From NCBI RefSeq assembly GCF_047675955.1, contig NC_132928.1:44014889-44078888 (forward strand): a DNA stretch of 64,000 nucleotides. The letters are read 5' to 3'. Below are positions 1 to 11,742 of the stretch, one piece after another. Position 1 is the first letter of the stretch. Each line of letters starts with the position of its first letter. The position numbers and the translations under genes were made by a program. This DNA is from Chlorocebus sabaeus (taxonomy: Eukaryota > Chordata > Mammalia > Primates > Cercopithecidae). Under the pieces are notes generated by a model, which did not search any database, was not told where the DNA came from, and was given only the letters and a program-made list of their open reading frames with translations.

Positions 1-739
1 TTTTTTTTTTATCATTTTTACTTGATTCGTCAATTCAACCAATTATCAAACACTTTACCTTCAATTCTGCGCTCCAGCACCCTGCAGTGGAGTAGAGGAT
101 GTATAAGAATATCTATGAATAACCAGAATCCAAGGAACATGACAATACAGTAAGAAATGGAAATTAAATACACTGGGGACTCCAAGGAGGGAGGAATTAC
201 CTATAATGGGAGTACTCTGAAAGGTTTCATGAAGAAAACACCATTCATGCATTGTGCCAATATATTTTAGCATTTTCCCATGTATCAGATATCATTTAAA
301 GAGTTAGAAACATATCAGTTGATTAAGATAGATGAAACTTACACTCTAGGGGAAGAAAACAATAAATAAGCATATACATGTAAATATTATAATGATAATT
401 GGTCTTTGAGTAATAATGACAATTGTTTTTGAATAAATTAAAATAGGGTAATCTGATGGAGAACAATTAGGGGCAGCAGGAGGCAACTTCAGATAAAGCG
501 GCCAAGAAAGATCTCTTTGAAGTTCAAGCATTTTAGCTGAGGCCTGAAAACATTCTCAGCAGAGAGAATAAAGCCAAGGTCTTGAAAGGAGAATGAGCTG
601 CATATAATAGGCATTCATAGGAAGACGAAATGTATTGAAGAGGGGAAGGATAGAAGGAGAGGGCACAGAGAAGCAATCAGGCCAGATCTCACAGGCTCTT
701 ACAGGCCATAGGAAGAAATTTATATTTTATTTAAAATCT
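1..739. other. Unique intronic sequence
   Basis: AT-rich sequence starting in a T run. No repeat family, RNA gene or plausible exon was recognised. Confidence 0.5.
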
Positions 740-1047
740 GGCTGGGTGCAGTGGCTCATGCCTGTAATCCCAGCACTTTGGGAGGCTGAGGGAGGTGGAT
801 CACTTGAGGTCAGAAGTTCAAGACCAGCCTGGTCAACAAGATGAAACTCTGTCTCTACTAAATATACAAAAATTGGCCAGGCATGGTGGCAGGCACCTGT
901 AATACCGGCTACTCGGGAGGCTGAGGCTGTAGAATCGCTTGAACCCAGGAGGCAGAGGTTGCAGTGAGCTGAGATCATGCCACTGCTCTCCAGCCTGGGC
1001 AACATGAGTGAAACTTTGTCTCAAAAATAAAATAAAATAAAATAAAT
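740..1047 (+). mobile_element. Alu (AluS-like), full-length dimer
   Basis: It runs from GGCTGGGTGCAGTGGCTCATG, through the mid A-rich linker and second monomer, to an (AATAA)n tail at 1025-1047. Scattered CpG decay fits an AluS-age copy. Confidence 0.9.
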
Positions 1048-1424
1048 CTATGGGAAGCTGCTGGAAGGTTTCTAATTTACAGATGATGAGATTTATATTC
1101 ATTTTTAAAAGACTGCCATGGTTATTATGTGGATGGAAAAAGAGCAGCAGAGACTAGGTGGAAAGTTATCACAGAAGTAAAAGAAATGATAGTGTCTGGG
1201 CAATAGCAGAAACTAAGAGAAATGGACAGTTTCCAAGTGCATTTTGAAGTTAGAAGGAGCAAAACTTCAGATTATATGTGTGTGTGTTGAGAACAGTTTG
1301 ACTTGACCATTTAGAAGACTGGTAGGGAAAGAGTGCAAATATCCTACCATTTAGACTATGGGTAGATGAATATTGGTAGAATATTGGTAGAAAATATTTC
1401 CTAAGGAGAGAAAAGGGAAAACGA
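1048..1424. other. Unique intronic sequence
   Basis: No recognisable element. It contains a short TG run near 1276. Confidence 0.4.
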
Positions 1425-1660
1425 ATTAATATTTATTGGTCACTTGCTATGTCTGTAAACTTCTTCATTTAATCTTCACTACAACTTATAGAGAAAGATA
1501 TTATTATCATACCTCCTTTTTTCTTTTTTCTTTTTTTTTTTTTTTTTTACACTGAGGTCAAATTAGGAGAAAATGTGTTATATTGCCCAAGATCAAATGA
1601 CTAGGAAAGAACAGTTCCAGACCCGGGTTCACCTAACTCAAAGCATGTGTCCTTTTTTGA
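1425..1660 (-). mobile_element. MIR SINE, split by a poly(T) tract
   Basis: The reverse-complement MIR order is visible: 'tatttattggtcacttgctatgt', then 'cttcatttaatcttcactacaac', then 'aagatcaaatgactagg' and 'cagacccgggttc'. A T-rich tract (1516-1548) interrupts the central core. Confidence 0.7.
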
Positions 1661-1987
1661 TCTCCTGTCTTTCCCTGGGACAATGAGAAAGGTGAATGCA
1701 AAGACACAATGGCGGAAAAGGCATGAACAGGAAATAGACATCACTCAGTTTGACTGGAAAATACATGTATAAAGGGGAATAGTAAGAAACTGAACTGGCT
1801 ACAGCCTTTAACAACTATCTCTTCTCCCAAAATTTCACCATGGTTATCCTATTTAAAAAATTGGTTTAAAGAATCTCTCCAGATTCTAAATCTATTCACA
1901 CAGTCTTATTGACTTCCTCTGTCAATCCTTCATTTGTGAGTTCTTTTCGCCCATCCTGTAGATCTGATATTCTGTAAGAGCCCAAAG
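1661..1987. other. Unique intronic sequence
   Basis: No recognisable repeat or gene in this stretch. Confidence 0.4.
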
Positions 1988-2145
1988 AGCCAGGTACAGT
2001 TGGCATGCACCTATAGTGCCAGCTACTCAGGAGGCTGAGGCAGGAGACCTGCTTTAGCTTAGGAACTTGAGGTTTCAGTGCACCATGATTACAACTGTAA
2101 ACAGCCACTTCACTCCATCCTGGGCAACATAGGGAGACCTCAAGC
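1988..2145 (+). mobile_element. Alu fragment (second-monomer type, old)
   Basis: 'gccagctactcaggaggctgaggcagga' is followed by a diverged 'cagtgcaccatgattacaactg' and 'actccatcctgggcaacatagggagacc'. There is no A tail and it is heavily diverged, so AluJ or a free monomer is likely. Confidence 0.7.
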
Positions 2146-2944
2146 TGAAAGATTTCAAAAAGAGCCCACGCTTTCTAAGGCTGTAACACTGGGAATAGAA
2201 CTTTGGTTCTCCTTTGCTCCACTCATAGGTGGCCCCTTTACTCCCATTCCCAGCTTTCTGGAATTCCCTTCCCCATCCCATCCCAAAGAATAATGGAAAT
2301 TCCTAATCCCTTCTCACCCTCATCAGGTATGGCTGCCCTGGTCTGTCACAGTCCTCAGCCCACACCTGAACTCCAGATGTGGTTTTTAGAGCAGTTGTGT
2401 TCTCCTCAGTTAGCTGATGGAGTAATACTTGAGACTTTTTCTCCAGGTTTCCCAGCTTCATACAGAAATGCCCAAGCAGCTCACAAGGGTCTCACAGTGG
2501 CTGAGGAGGAGTTCTGGAGCCTACCCCAGCACTACACCATGAGGCCTAGCCGCACTCTCAGGTGCAAAACCAGTGAATGGCAGCCTTCCAGATAAGATCT
2601 GACCGATGGTGATGCTGCTTGGTCTAAATATCCCTGAGCCAATCTGGACAATCCCCTGAATCAGCCTTCGACCAATCTGCCTGCCCCACAACATGTGGCT
2701 TTTTCTAATCTCCACAAAGGCACTTGGATTAAGAAAGATGTTACCATGCAATAACAAAAATGTATAAATATACCAAGTAGATGTAATAATTTTAAATGTA
2801 CACATCTAGATTTACAACATAGAGAATGAAAGATGGACCAAAGTATAAGGAGAAAAACAGATTATAGTGAGTGATTTCAATATATCTCTATCACAAACTG
2901 ATAGCACAAGAAAATAAAAATAATTAGAAATATGGATTTGAATA
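2146..2944. other. Unassigned intronic sequence with a chance-length open frame
   Basis: No family was recognised. A plus-strand frame of 130 codons is open at 2203-2595, but it has no domain, signal peptide or low-complexity pattern I recognise, and it is probably fortuitous. Confidence 0.4.
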
Positions 2945-3165
2945 ATAGCAATATAGACTAATATTCCAGGAGCTATTCTAAGCATTTGATATATTAATTG
3001 ATTTAACCATAAAAACAACTCTATGAGAAGGTACTATCATTATCTACATTTTACACACAAAGAAACTGATGATAGAGAAGTTATGCTCATATTAACAGAA
3101 CTAGTAAGCAGCAGAACAAGGATTAAAACACAGATAGTCTACTCCATAACCTATGTTCTTAACTA
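2945..3165 (-). mobile_element. MIR SINE, interrupted by an Alu
   Basis: The MIR signature reads in reverse: 'gctattctaagcatttgatatattaattgatttaacc', 'ctacattttacacacaaagaaactgatg', 'actagtaagcagcagaac'. Its end at 'ttcttaactattgtt' is duplicated by the Alu inserted there. Confidence 0.75.
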
Positions 3166-3170
3166 TTGTT

Positions 3171-3391
3171 TTTTCTTTTATTATTTTTTGAGACAGGGTC
3201 TCATTCTGTTGCCCACTGGAGTGCAATGCCACAATTATGACTCACTGCAACCTCTGTCTCCTAAGCTCAAGCAGTTCTCCTGTCTCAGCCTCCCAAGAGG
3301 CTGGGACTACAGGCGTCCACCACCATGCCTGGTTAATTCGTATTTTCTAAAGAGATGGAGTTTAGCCATGTTGCCCAGGCTGGTCTCAAAT
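3171..3391 (-). mobile_element. 5'-truncated Alu with 15-bp target-site duplication
   Basis: An inverted Alu begins with its degenerate A tail ('ttttcttttattattttttgagacaggg') and ends at 'aggctggtctcaaa', lacking about the first 60 nt of the Alu head. It is flanked by exact 15-bp repeats TTCTTAACTATTGTT at 3156-3170 and 3392-3406, the signature of L1-machinery insertion. Confidence 0.9.
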
Positions 3392-3492
3392 TTCTTAACT
3401 ATTGTTATATCACCTCTCTTTACAATATAATTAACAACTTGGTCTAAAATATATATAAAGAATTATACATCCAACAAGTGGAGGATACCTAT

Positions 3493-3612
3493 GCTTTTTA
3501 AACACACTCAAAATATTTAAAAAACAATAATTGACCAAACTGGTTGACCAAAGCTTTTCAAACACACTCAAAATATTTAAAAAACAATAATTGACCAAAC
3601 TGGTTGACCAAA
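3493..3612. repeat. Tandem duplication, two 60-bp units
   Basis: Unit 1 (3493-3552) and unit 2 (3553-3612) differ at a single base (GCTTTTTAAA versus GCTTTTCAAA). Each unit contains CTCAAAATATTTAAAA followed by TTGACCAAACTGGTTGACCA. The near identity implies a recent local duplication. Confidence 0.95.
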
Positions 3613-3749
3613 GAAGTCTCAACAATTAAAAAAAAATACGTGTATGTTTGGAAAGCAAAGATCACTTTTTTAAACCAAAGGTTTATTAAAATGGAAACTT
3701 TTAAGGCAAATAATTTAACTTAGAATGATCTGATTGATTAAGCATTGAA

Positions 3750-4383
3750 GACTTTTTTTTTCAAATACTTATTTATTCCTCTTAATTGAAGCATTGTACC
3801 CTTTCACCAACATCTTCCCATTCCTCCCACTCCCTAGTCTCTGGTGACCACCATTCTACTCTCTGCTCCTACGAATTTGATTGCTTTCGACTCTACATAT
3901 AAGTGAAAACATGTCATATTTATCTTTCCGTGCCTTATCTCACTTAGCATAATGTCTTCCAGGTTCATCCATATTGTCACGAATGTCAAAATGTCCTTTC
4001 TTTTCAAGATCAAATAGTATTTCATAGTGCACATATACCACATCTCTTTATCTATTCATCCATCCATGGGCACAGATTGATTCTATATCTTGGCTATTGT
4101 GAATAACACTGCAACGACCATGAGAGTGCAGATATCTCTTCTACATACTGATTTCAAGTCCTTAGGATATATACCCAGAAGTGTAATTGCTGGATCATAT
4201 GGTAATTCTATTTTTAGTTTTTTGAGGAATCTCCACAGTTTTTCATAATGGCTGTACTAATTTACATTCCCACCAACAATGTACAAGGGTTCCCTATCCA
4301 CCACATCCTTATCAAGACTTATTGTTCATCTTTTTAATAGTAGCCATCCTTATAGGTGTAAGCTGATATCTCATTCTCGTTAA
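3750..4383 (-). mobile_element. L1 3'-end fragment (old L1M type)
   Basis: In reverse it shows the L1 3' region: 'tctctggtgaccaccattctactctctg', 'ataatgtcttccaggttcatccat', 'tggctattgtgaataacactgcaa', 'ggatatatacccagaagtg', 'gtactaatttacattcccacc'. These encode the end of ORF2 and part of the 3' UTR on the minus strand. Confidence 0.85.
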
Positions 4384-4414
4384 AAAACACAGTCTTAAAT
4401 AAGAAATGGTTAAA

Positions 4415-4800
4415 GTAGACATTACAAAGTATTTAGAATCAGATGAAGACAAAAGTACAAGAGATCAAAACTTTAAGATGGACTAAAGTGGCTCATGAAA
4501 ACAAATGTACGACAAAATTAAAAGGTTTCAAATATCTGCATTAGAAAGTAAAAAGAAACATAAATTTTAAAGTTAGAAAAGAACAAAAGAAGACAACTAA
4601 GCAAAGGAGAATCTTAAAAATAATAAAAATAGGGCCACAAATTAATAAAACAGAAAACAAAAAATTGGAGATGATCAATAAAACCAAAGCAGTTTCCTCC
4701 CAATAGAAACACTGATCTAGACTAATCATAAGAAAAACAGAAGTCACAAGTAATATTGGAAATGAAAACTGAGCCATTGGTATAGATACACCAGAGTTAA
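4415..4800 (+). mobile_element. L1 ORF2 internal fragment
   Basis: Plus-strand matches to L1 ORF2 between the endonuclease and reverse transcriptase: 'aaagtatttagaatcagatgaa', 'gagatgatcaataaaaccaaagcag' and 'ctgatctagactaatcataagaaaa'. It is diverged and carries no usable frame. Confidence 0.7.
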
Positions 4801-4859
4801 ACTTTCTTTACGCTACTTTTTATCTTCATTACAATTCCAAAGGGAAAAAGTTTAGTTTA

Positions 4860-5390
4860 ACCATCAAATATGATGACTATTTTTGAGTTTTTTGAGGAAT
4901 TATTTTTAGATTAGAGAAGTTATTGTATATTTCTAGTTGGGTAAGAGTTGCTTGTTTCTTTGTTTGCTAATAAATGAATATATAATTATATAAAATACTA
5001 TTTATGTAACTATTTAGATGATCATATGATTTTTCTTTTTTTATCTACTAGTATAATTATTTGTTTTCTAGTGTTAAACTAATCTTTTTATTCTTGGGAT
5101 AAAAACAACCTGGTCATTACGTCTGCTCCTTTTCATATATTGCTGGATTGGTTTGCTAATATTGAATTGGGAATTTTTGCCTCCAGGTTTCTAAAGGAAG
5201 TTGACCTATAATTTTTCTTTCTTGTAACATTCATATCAGATTATTTGGTACCCGGGTTATGCTAGCCTAATGGGAAGTATTACCTTTTTTCTATTGCCAG
5301 GAAGTAGTTCAGTATAGTTATAATTATTTTTCCTTGAATATTTGGTAAAGATCTTCTGAGAAATCACCTGGGCCTACAGTTTTCTGTGTA
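4860..5390 (-). mobile_element. L1 ORF2 fragment, RT region
   Basis: The reverse strand of L1 ORF2 is seen as 'attgctggattggtttgctaatattgaattgggaatttttgcc', then 'gggttatgctagcctaatgggaagtatt'. Its orientation is opposite to the preceding fragment. Confidence 0.7.
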
Positions 5391-5519
5391 AGCAAATAGT
5401 TTACTATGAGAAAGACCTGTGTTTGAAAGGGAGAAATCTGGACATAAGGAAAGAATATAGAGGCAAGGAAATGTGTGATGATATGAGAAGTGACCTTTCA
5501 GTAACATGACAGATTAAGT

Positions 5520-7795
5520 TGACATGGAAGACAGTCTTCCTCCAAAACAGAAACACTGGGCAAAATACAGAATTTCCTTTTTAATAAATAGTTACGATGG
5601 GGTGGTAAGAATAAGGGGAAATATCTCAATGTCCAAAATAAAAAAGAAGCTCAAAACAGAAATAAACTTCAATTGTCACCACAGCAGTACAAAAATCCTG
5701 ACATAGGATTTGATTATTTTAAAGTGTTAATGTCCATGTGGGCACGATTTTTATGGTATCAGCATTTTTGGGTCAGAGAGCTACAATAGAGTACTCTTTT
5801 ATAAAGCTGAGCCCTATCAGTAAAACACGGAAGAATTCCTCTCACTAACTCAAAAAAAACTGTCAAGAAAGCTTGCCATCTGTCAAAAAAATCTCCTGAC
5901 AGAAATTGAAACCCTAAGCCAGAAACATGTAACAGATAATAGAGGTTATACTAGCTGTATGGTACTGGAATCCAAAGCCCAAAAATTAGTCCACAGGCTA
6001 ATTTTGGAATCCCAACAAAAGCAAATGCAAACCCCTCTGTAGAAAGATTAGTAGTGCACAAGCCAAGGTGCACCAGACTCCCTGTTCAAGATGCACTGAC
6101 AGGAGGCAATTAGCAACCACACGAGGAAATAAACCACAATGACAGAGAATTAGTAGACCAAATAGATGGGAGAATTTGCACCACCGTAAGAAGTAGAAAT
6201 AATAGAACAATATGAGACTCTAGTAATATAGAGCGTATTATAAAAAAATAAAATAAGCAGATTTGAAAAGGAACCGAATGAAACTTCTGGAAAAAAAAAC
6301 AAAACAACTATGATCATTGAAATTGAAAACTCAATGGATGGCTTAAAGAGTAAATTGGACAGAACTGAAGAGAAACATATGAAAGATTTGAGGAAATCAC
6401 CCCAAATGTAGCAAAGAGAAAAAAACAGAAAATATGAAAGGTAAAAAGGCTTAGAGAATGAGAAGATATAAAATACACTCAACAAGGTTTTATAAAGGGG
6501 AGATTACAGACAATGTGGAGAGGAAATAACTGAAAGATAAGAATTGTCCAGAATTTAATAAAAATCTGAGTGAGTTGGGGAGGCAAACCAGGTTCCAGGC
6601 AGGAAAGACAAAATCAGAACTATGCTTAGACACTGAATAAGGCACTGCAGAAATAGGAAGACAGAGATAATTTTAAAATAACCACAGAGAAAACACAGCT
6701 TACCTAAACAGGGACAAAAATTAGACTGAAAGAAGACAACAACAAAAGAAGTCAGAAAACAATAAAATGCTATCGTCAATGGGCTAAGTTAGATATAGAA
6801 TTTTACACCTAACTAAACTACTAATCAAGAAAGAAGTACACATAGATTCTCAAATAAAGACCAAAAGGATCTCCTACTTGTATGTCATCCCTGAAAAAAC
6901 TACTAGAGAATGTAAAGAATGCATAGGGTTGGTGGGGGAATAAGAATCCAAAATGAAGGAGTAGGGAGCTAGAAGCAACAATGAGTAAAGAAATCAAGAG
7001 ACAAGTTAAATCTAAGGAAACACTGACTATGTAAACAAAATGACTAATTTGGGTGTGTTTAAAAACAAAGTGAAATACCCATACTACAGAGAGTAGGAGG
7101 AAGGTGATCAGAATAAAGCCCCTTAAGATCCTTATGCTACACAGAAGCATAAAAACAGTGATTAACTTCAAGACAACCAAATCAAGAATAAGCATTTTTA
7201 AAAGAGAATGATGCAATGTGTAATTTCTAAGCCAACAGGAGGAGGAAAAAACAGAATTTTAAAAAAACTCAACAGTAGGAAAAGAGGGGGAAAGATCAAC
7301 AAAAATCACAGTAAACAGAAAACATAAAATAAGATCATAGAAATAAGTCTATATTAAAAATCACAATAAAAGTAACAGGATTAAATTTGACTATAAAAAT
7401 GGTTTGAAAATAAAGGAAGGGAAAATGTATTTGATAAATACCAATCAGATATGGAACAGTATTATTAATATCCAGCAAAGTGCATTTAAAGGCAAATAGT
7501 ACCATTAGAGATTAAAATGGCCATATATTTAAAGATAAAATGAACAATTCACTAGAAAGATAAAACAATTCTTAGCCAGTACATACCTACCAACATGGCC
7601 TTTACACCCAAAATTGACTGGAATTATAAAGAGAAATTAACAAAACCATAATCGCAATGGGAACATTTAATATAACTTTTTTAAAAACCTGATAGATCAA
7701 TTATGCAATAACTGATAAAGAGAATATTTGAGCAACATAAAAAGTTTGATCTTTTGGACATAGGTAGAACTCTACACAAAATGATTAGAACTTTT
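5520..7795 (+). mobile_element. Old L1 (L1M/HAL1-like) 5' portion: leader, ORF1 and start of ORF2
   Basis: ORF1-like sequence reads 'gaaattgaaaactcaatggatggcttaaagag' (about 6320) and 'acagagaaaacacagcttacc' (about 6685). ORF2 endonuclease-region sequence follows ('gcaaagtgcatttaaaggcaaa', 'ctgatagatcaattatgc'). Stops and indels are everywhere, so it is a dead copy. The upstream 700 bp are presumed 5' UTR and are less certain. Confidence 0.65.
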
Positions 7796-7844
7796 TTTTT
7801 TAGTACAAAAAGAATACAAAAAATTCATTCTTTCTTTAAATAAA

Positions 7845-7874
7845 AGAAGGCACTCACTTTATTGAGTGCCTTCT
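7845..7874. repeat. Perfect inverted repeat, 12-bp arms, 6-nt loop
   Basis: AGAAGGCACTCA (7845-7856), loop CTTTAT, and TGAGTGCCTTCT (7863-7874) would form a perfect hairpin. The right arm is the normal end of an L2 copy; the left arm is its inverted duplicate. Confidence 0.9.
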
Positions 7875-8655
7875 GTATGCCAGGAAACTTACATGAGGCT
7901 CTACCAAATACAGTCATGAAAATTAAGTTCCTGCCCTCATGGAGTTTATATATAGTCAGGAAGATAGAATTTAAATGAACCAATTCACATCATCTTTACA
8001 GACAACCAGTGCTAAATTCTATAAAGAAAAATAAAGCAGGTTAACAAGACAGACTCATGTGCAGAACTATGTTAGATGGGTAGTCAGGGAAAGCTTCCCT
8101 TAGGAGGTGACTTTTAGCCAAGAGCCATATGAAGTGATGTGCCAGTCATGCAAATCAAGGGTCTGAGGAAAGAGGGAACAGCAAGGGTAATGGCTCTGGA
8201 GAGGAACAGTGCCTGACATGTAAAAAACAATGAAGAGGCCAATATGCTAAAAGTAATGTGAATAAGGACATCAGAAAGGGAAGCTGGGAATAATTACATC
8301 TTTCTTTCATTTTAAAAGGATCCTTCTGACAGCTCTGGGGAGAACAGCAGCGAGACCAGTTAAAGTGGCTCAGCTAGAGGAGTACCTGTAGAGGGAGATG
8401 AGAACTGGTCAAATTTAAAATGATCTTGAAGGCAGAGTGAAAATAATTTGTGGAGGGATCAGATGCAGGATGTGAAAGAATGAGATGAGCACAGGAGGTC
8501 TCAAAGGGCCTTCTCCTAAATAAGTAAGAAAATGTGGCCCTGTACTGAGATGGGGAACACTGGAGAAGACACATGTAGGGTGGGAGGGTTGATGATAAAT
8601 GTGAAGTACCTATTAGATGCCCCATGAAGATTTAAGCAGGCAGTAGGTTCCTCCT
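7863..8655 (-). mobile_element. L2 LINE 3' portion
   Basis: Reverse L2 order is clear: 'tgagtgccttctgtatgccagg', 'cctgccctcatggagtttata', 'gtcagggaaagcttcccttaggaggtgac', 'gagaccagttaaagtgg', 'ctattagatgcc'. It covers the 3' end and the C-terminal part of the old ORF2. Confidence 0.85.
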
Positions 8656-9099
8656 TGTCCCACTTTTGTATTGGTGTTGCCTGCCTAGCCTCACTGGGCA
8701 TTTAATGTTGAAACTTCTCAAAACCATCATGAAAAAGAAAACACTCAATCTGCTTTCTCCATCACAGAACTAATTCTACTCTCACCAACTCTACCCTTGT
8801 AATAGACTTTTCCAAGCACAATTAAACTAACATTTTGTGAATGACAATTACACTAAGTCCTTTCACAAATAGTACACAGACTCACTGAAACATAAATATC
8901 CTTCTTTGTGGAGGGAATTTTAGGTGGTGAATGAGAGATGATTGTGCACACCTCTTCCCAACTCTATATCCAGGCTTCATGTTGGTGTTTGAAATTGGCC
9001 ATGGAGGAGTAACAACCTCATACAAACTGGCAAATGCTACAAATAAAGCCCTCTCCCTACCCCAAACTCCAGAGCCAGAGATTTAACATTTATCAGTAC
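8656..9099. other. Unique intronic sequence
   Basis: Nothing recognised in this stretch. Confidence 0.4.
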
Positions 9100-9235
9100 A
9101 CAAAACTGGTTTTATCCTTATTTTATGCAGAAAGAAACTGAGGTTCTAAGAGTCTAGTTACTTGCCCAGATACAGAGCCAGTACTCAAGTGTTTTGACTC
9201 TTGAGGTCGAGTGTTATTTCCCTTATAGGACACTC
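9100..9235 (-). mobile_element. MIR SINE fragment
   Basis: 'ttattttatgcagaaagaaactgaggttctaagag' followed by 'agttacttgcccagatacagagccagtactcaa' is the reverse MIR core and tail. Confidence 0.75.
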
Positions 9236-9239
9236 TTGG

Positions 9240-9450
9240 GTTTGTGTCAGGTTTTGCACCAAAAGCTTTACATGGATTTTTTCTTCTAAGCCTTATAACA
9301 ATTCTGCAAAGGAAGTATGACTGTTATTCTCACTTTACTGATACTCACTTTAATGATAAGGAAACTAAGGCTTTAAGAAGTTAGTAACTTACTAATAATC
9401 AAATGCTGGTCTATTTGATACTAGAATCCATTCACTCAAAATCTATGCTA
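9240..9450 (-). mobile_element. MIR SINE fragment (second, adjacent)
   Basis: It starts a new MIR in reverse: 'aaagctttacatggattttttcttctaagccttataacaattctg', then 'gataaggaaactaaggctttaagaagttagtaacttac'. It lies head to tail with the previous MIR. Confidence 0.75.
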
Positions 9451-10435
9451 TTCTAACTCTACTAAATTTTACTTTGTCAAAATAAATCAAATCCCTTGTT
9501 AATTTTCATTATGATGTAGAAGGATTAAGAAGGGGTAATATTGTCAAAGGCACAAAGTAAGTCTATGAAATACAATAAATATAGAAAGGGATCTCAATAT
9601 TAAACAGAATGACACTTTTCTAATATTCCAGGAAAGTTCCTTGGGAGATGTGAAATTTTGGAAACTCTTTTGATTATGAGTGAGACATTGTCCTACACAT
9701 AGGGGACATTCCAACATAGGGTGTGGCTGGAGAGAAAACTTCAAGGCAAAAGTGTGATGACCTGATCAAGGAGGTGAGCATGTTCACCTAAGAAGAGCAG
9801 GGAAGACCCTCTGGGGAATATGAAAACAATAGAAATGAGGTTTTCTGTGTGCTCTAGTAAAAGGCTTTGAAGTGAAAATAAGGAGCTAAACAAAAAGCAT
9901 AACAGACTTTGCTTTGAATTTTAAAAACTGAAATTCCAGATAGCACAATATCTTTTTAAAATTTTGTTCTCTATTACTTAGTGAAATAATGTATTTTCTT
10001 GACCTTCTATTTGTAAAAAAAAAGAAAAAAAATTTTAAGTACTCTTTTTTGTATTTATCTCCTCCCCATCACCCATGCTTCTCACTTCACTCTCTCCCTG
10101 TCAGAACTTGGCAAGAGCATAAAGGTTACCCTGAAGCACTTTTGGTGGTAATCAGCATGCCTTATAGCCTGAGAACATCAAGGAATTCCTTCCACCTGCT
10201 ATAAAACAGTGCTTAAAGCGAAGTTATCAGAGACATGGTGCTAATGGAAAAATTGCTCCATTTAGTGTTTAATGTTTTGAAGAAAAGAAAGCTGGGAGTA
10301 TACAATGTCAAAATATTTTAGAACCCATACATAATTCCCAGAATTCCTAGCTCCATGTAATTTTCCCCATCTCAAAATTAAATATCTCAACATCACCAAC
10401 AAAAGATTAAATACAACTTTATTAAATACATGCTT
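9451..10435. other. Unassigned intronic sequence
   Basis: About 1 kb with no recognised family, RNA gene or exon. It contains a purine-rich tract near 10015. Confidence 0.4.
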
Positions 10436-10446
10436 AAAAGTAACAG

Positions 10447-10739
10447 GGCCAGGTGTGTTGGCTCATGCCTATAATCCCAGCACTTTGGGAGGTCAAGGCA
10501 GGTGGATCACTTGAGGTCAGGAGTTCGAGACCAATCTGGCCAACATGGTGAAACCCCGTCTGTATCAAAAACACAAAAAATTAGCCCGGTGTGGTAGCAT
10601 GCACCTGTAGGTCCAGCTACTTGGGAGGCTAAGTCATGAGAATTGCTTGAACCAAGGAGGTGGAGGTTGCAGTGAGCCGAGATCATGCCACTGCACTCCA
10701 GCCTGGGTAATGAAGTAAAACTCTGTCTCCAAAAAAAAA
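10447..10739 (+). mobile_element. Alu (AluS-like) with 11-bp target-site duplication
   Basis: Full dimer from GGCCAGGTGTGTTGGCTCATG to a pure A tail. It is flanked by AAAAGTAACAG at 10436-10446 and 10740-10750. Confidence 0.92.
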
Positions 10740-10979
10740 AAAAGTAACAGGTTTTTAACAATACAAATTATTTTGAGGACTTAAATAGCACCTCAAACAT
10801 TAATGCCTGTCTCCATAACTGCCACTGAGAACTCTGTCCCTATCCAATAAAAGAAATCAGAGTTTAGAGTCTATGATATTCCCTAATGCAAGCATTTTGA
10901 TCCGAAATTTTAGAACAGAGTTTCCCTAGTAAAAGAATTACACTTTTGGTTTTTTAATGTTAATTGCTAAGTGATCTGC

Positions 10980-11155
10980 TGTGAGTTGAATTATGTCCTC
11001 CAAAAATTCATATGTTAAAGTCCTATCCTCCAGCACCTCAGAATGTGACCTTCTTTGTAAATAGTCTTTGCAGATGTAATTAAGAGGCGACCACATTGGA
11101 GTATCATGGGCTGCTAATCCAATATGACTGGTGTCCTCACAAAAAAGGAAAATTT
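10980..11155 (+). mobile_element. MaLR-type (MLT1-like) LTR, 5' part
   Basis: It begins 'gtgagttgaattatgtcctccaaaaattcatatg', then 'cctcagaatgtgacc' and 'ctaatccaatatgactggtgtcc', a typical MaLR LTR layout. It is interrupted at 11156 by an Alu and resumes at 11476. Confidence 0.75.
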
Positions 11156-11464
11156 GGCCAGTTGCGGTGGCTCACGCCTGTAATCCCAACACTTTGGGAA
11201 GCCCAGGCGGGCGGATCTCCTGAGGTCAGGAGTTTGAGACAAGCCTGGCCAACATGGCGAAACCCCACCTCTACCAAAAATACAAAAACTTAGCTGGACA
11301 TGGTGGGGGCCATCTGTAATCCCAGCTACTTGGGAGGCTGAGGCAGGAAGAATCGCTAGAACCTGGGAGGCAGAAGTTGCAGTGAGCTGAGATCACGCCA
11401 TTGCATTGTAGCCTGGGCAACAGAGTGAGACTCTCTCTCACAAAAGAAAAAAAAAAGGAAAAGG
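11156..11464 (+). mobile_element. Alu (AluS-like) inserted in the LTR
   Basis: Full dimer from GGCCAGTTGCGGTGGCTCACG to an A-rich tail with GGAAAA repeats. The flanking AAAAGGAAAAT at 11143-11153 and 11465-11475 is the duplicated target. Confidence 0.9.
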
Positions 11465-11475
11465 AAAAGGAAAAT

Positions 11476-11742
11476 CTGACACAGCACACAAAGAGAACAC
11501 CATGTGAAGACAAAGGCAGAGATAAGGGTGATGTATCCACAAGCCAAGGAACGCTAAAGATTGCCAGCAAACCACCAGAAGTTAGGGGAGAGGCATGAAA
11601 CAGATTTGTCCTCACAGTCTTCACTACCCTACCAACATCTTGATTTTGGACTTCCAGCCTTTAGAAATGTGAGACAATAAATTTCTACTGTTTAAGTCAC
11701 ACATTTTGTGATAGTTTGCTATGGCAGCCCTAGGAGTATGCC
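11476..11742 (+). mobile_element. MaLR-type LTR, 3' part
   Basis: It continues the LTR: 'accatgtgaagacaaaggcag', 'ccagcctttagaaatgtgagacaataaatttctactg' (with AATAAA) and 'gctatggcagccctagg'. Confidence 0.75.

Noticed and set aside
2203..2595. 130-codon plus-strand open frame
   Set aside because: No recognisable domain, no splice or promoter context, and the composition is unremarkable. Treated as chance.
4541..7216. Several 70-130 codon minus-strand frames rich in Phe/Leu/Ser
   Set aside because: Antisense of A-rich L1 sequence produces hydrophobic frames; no membrane protein family is recognised.
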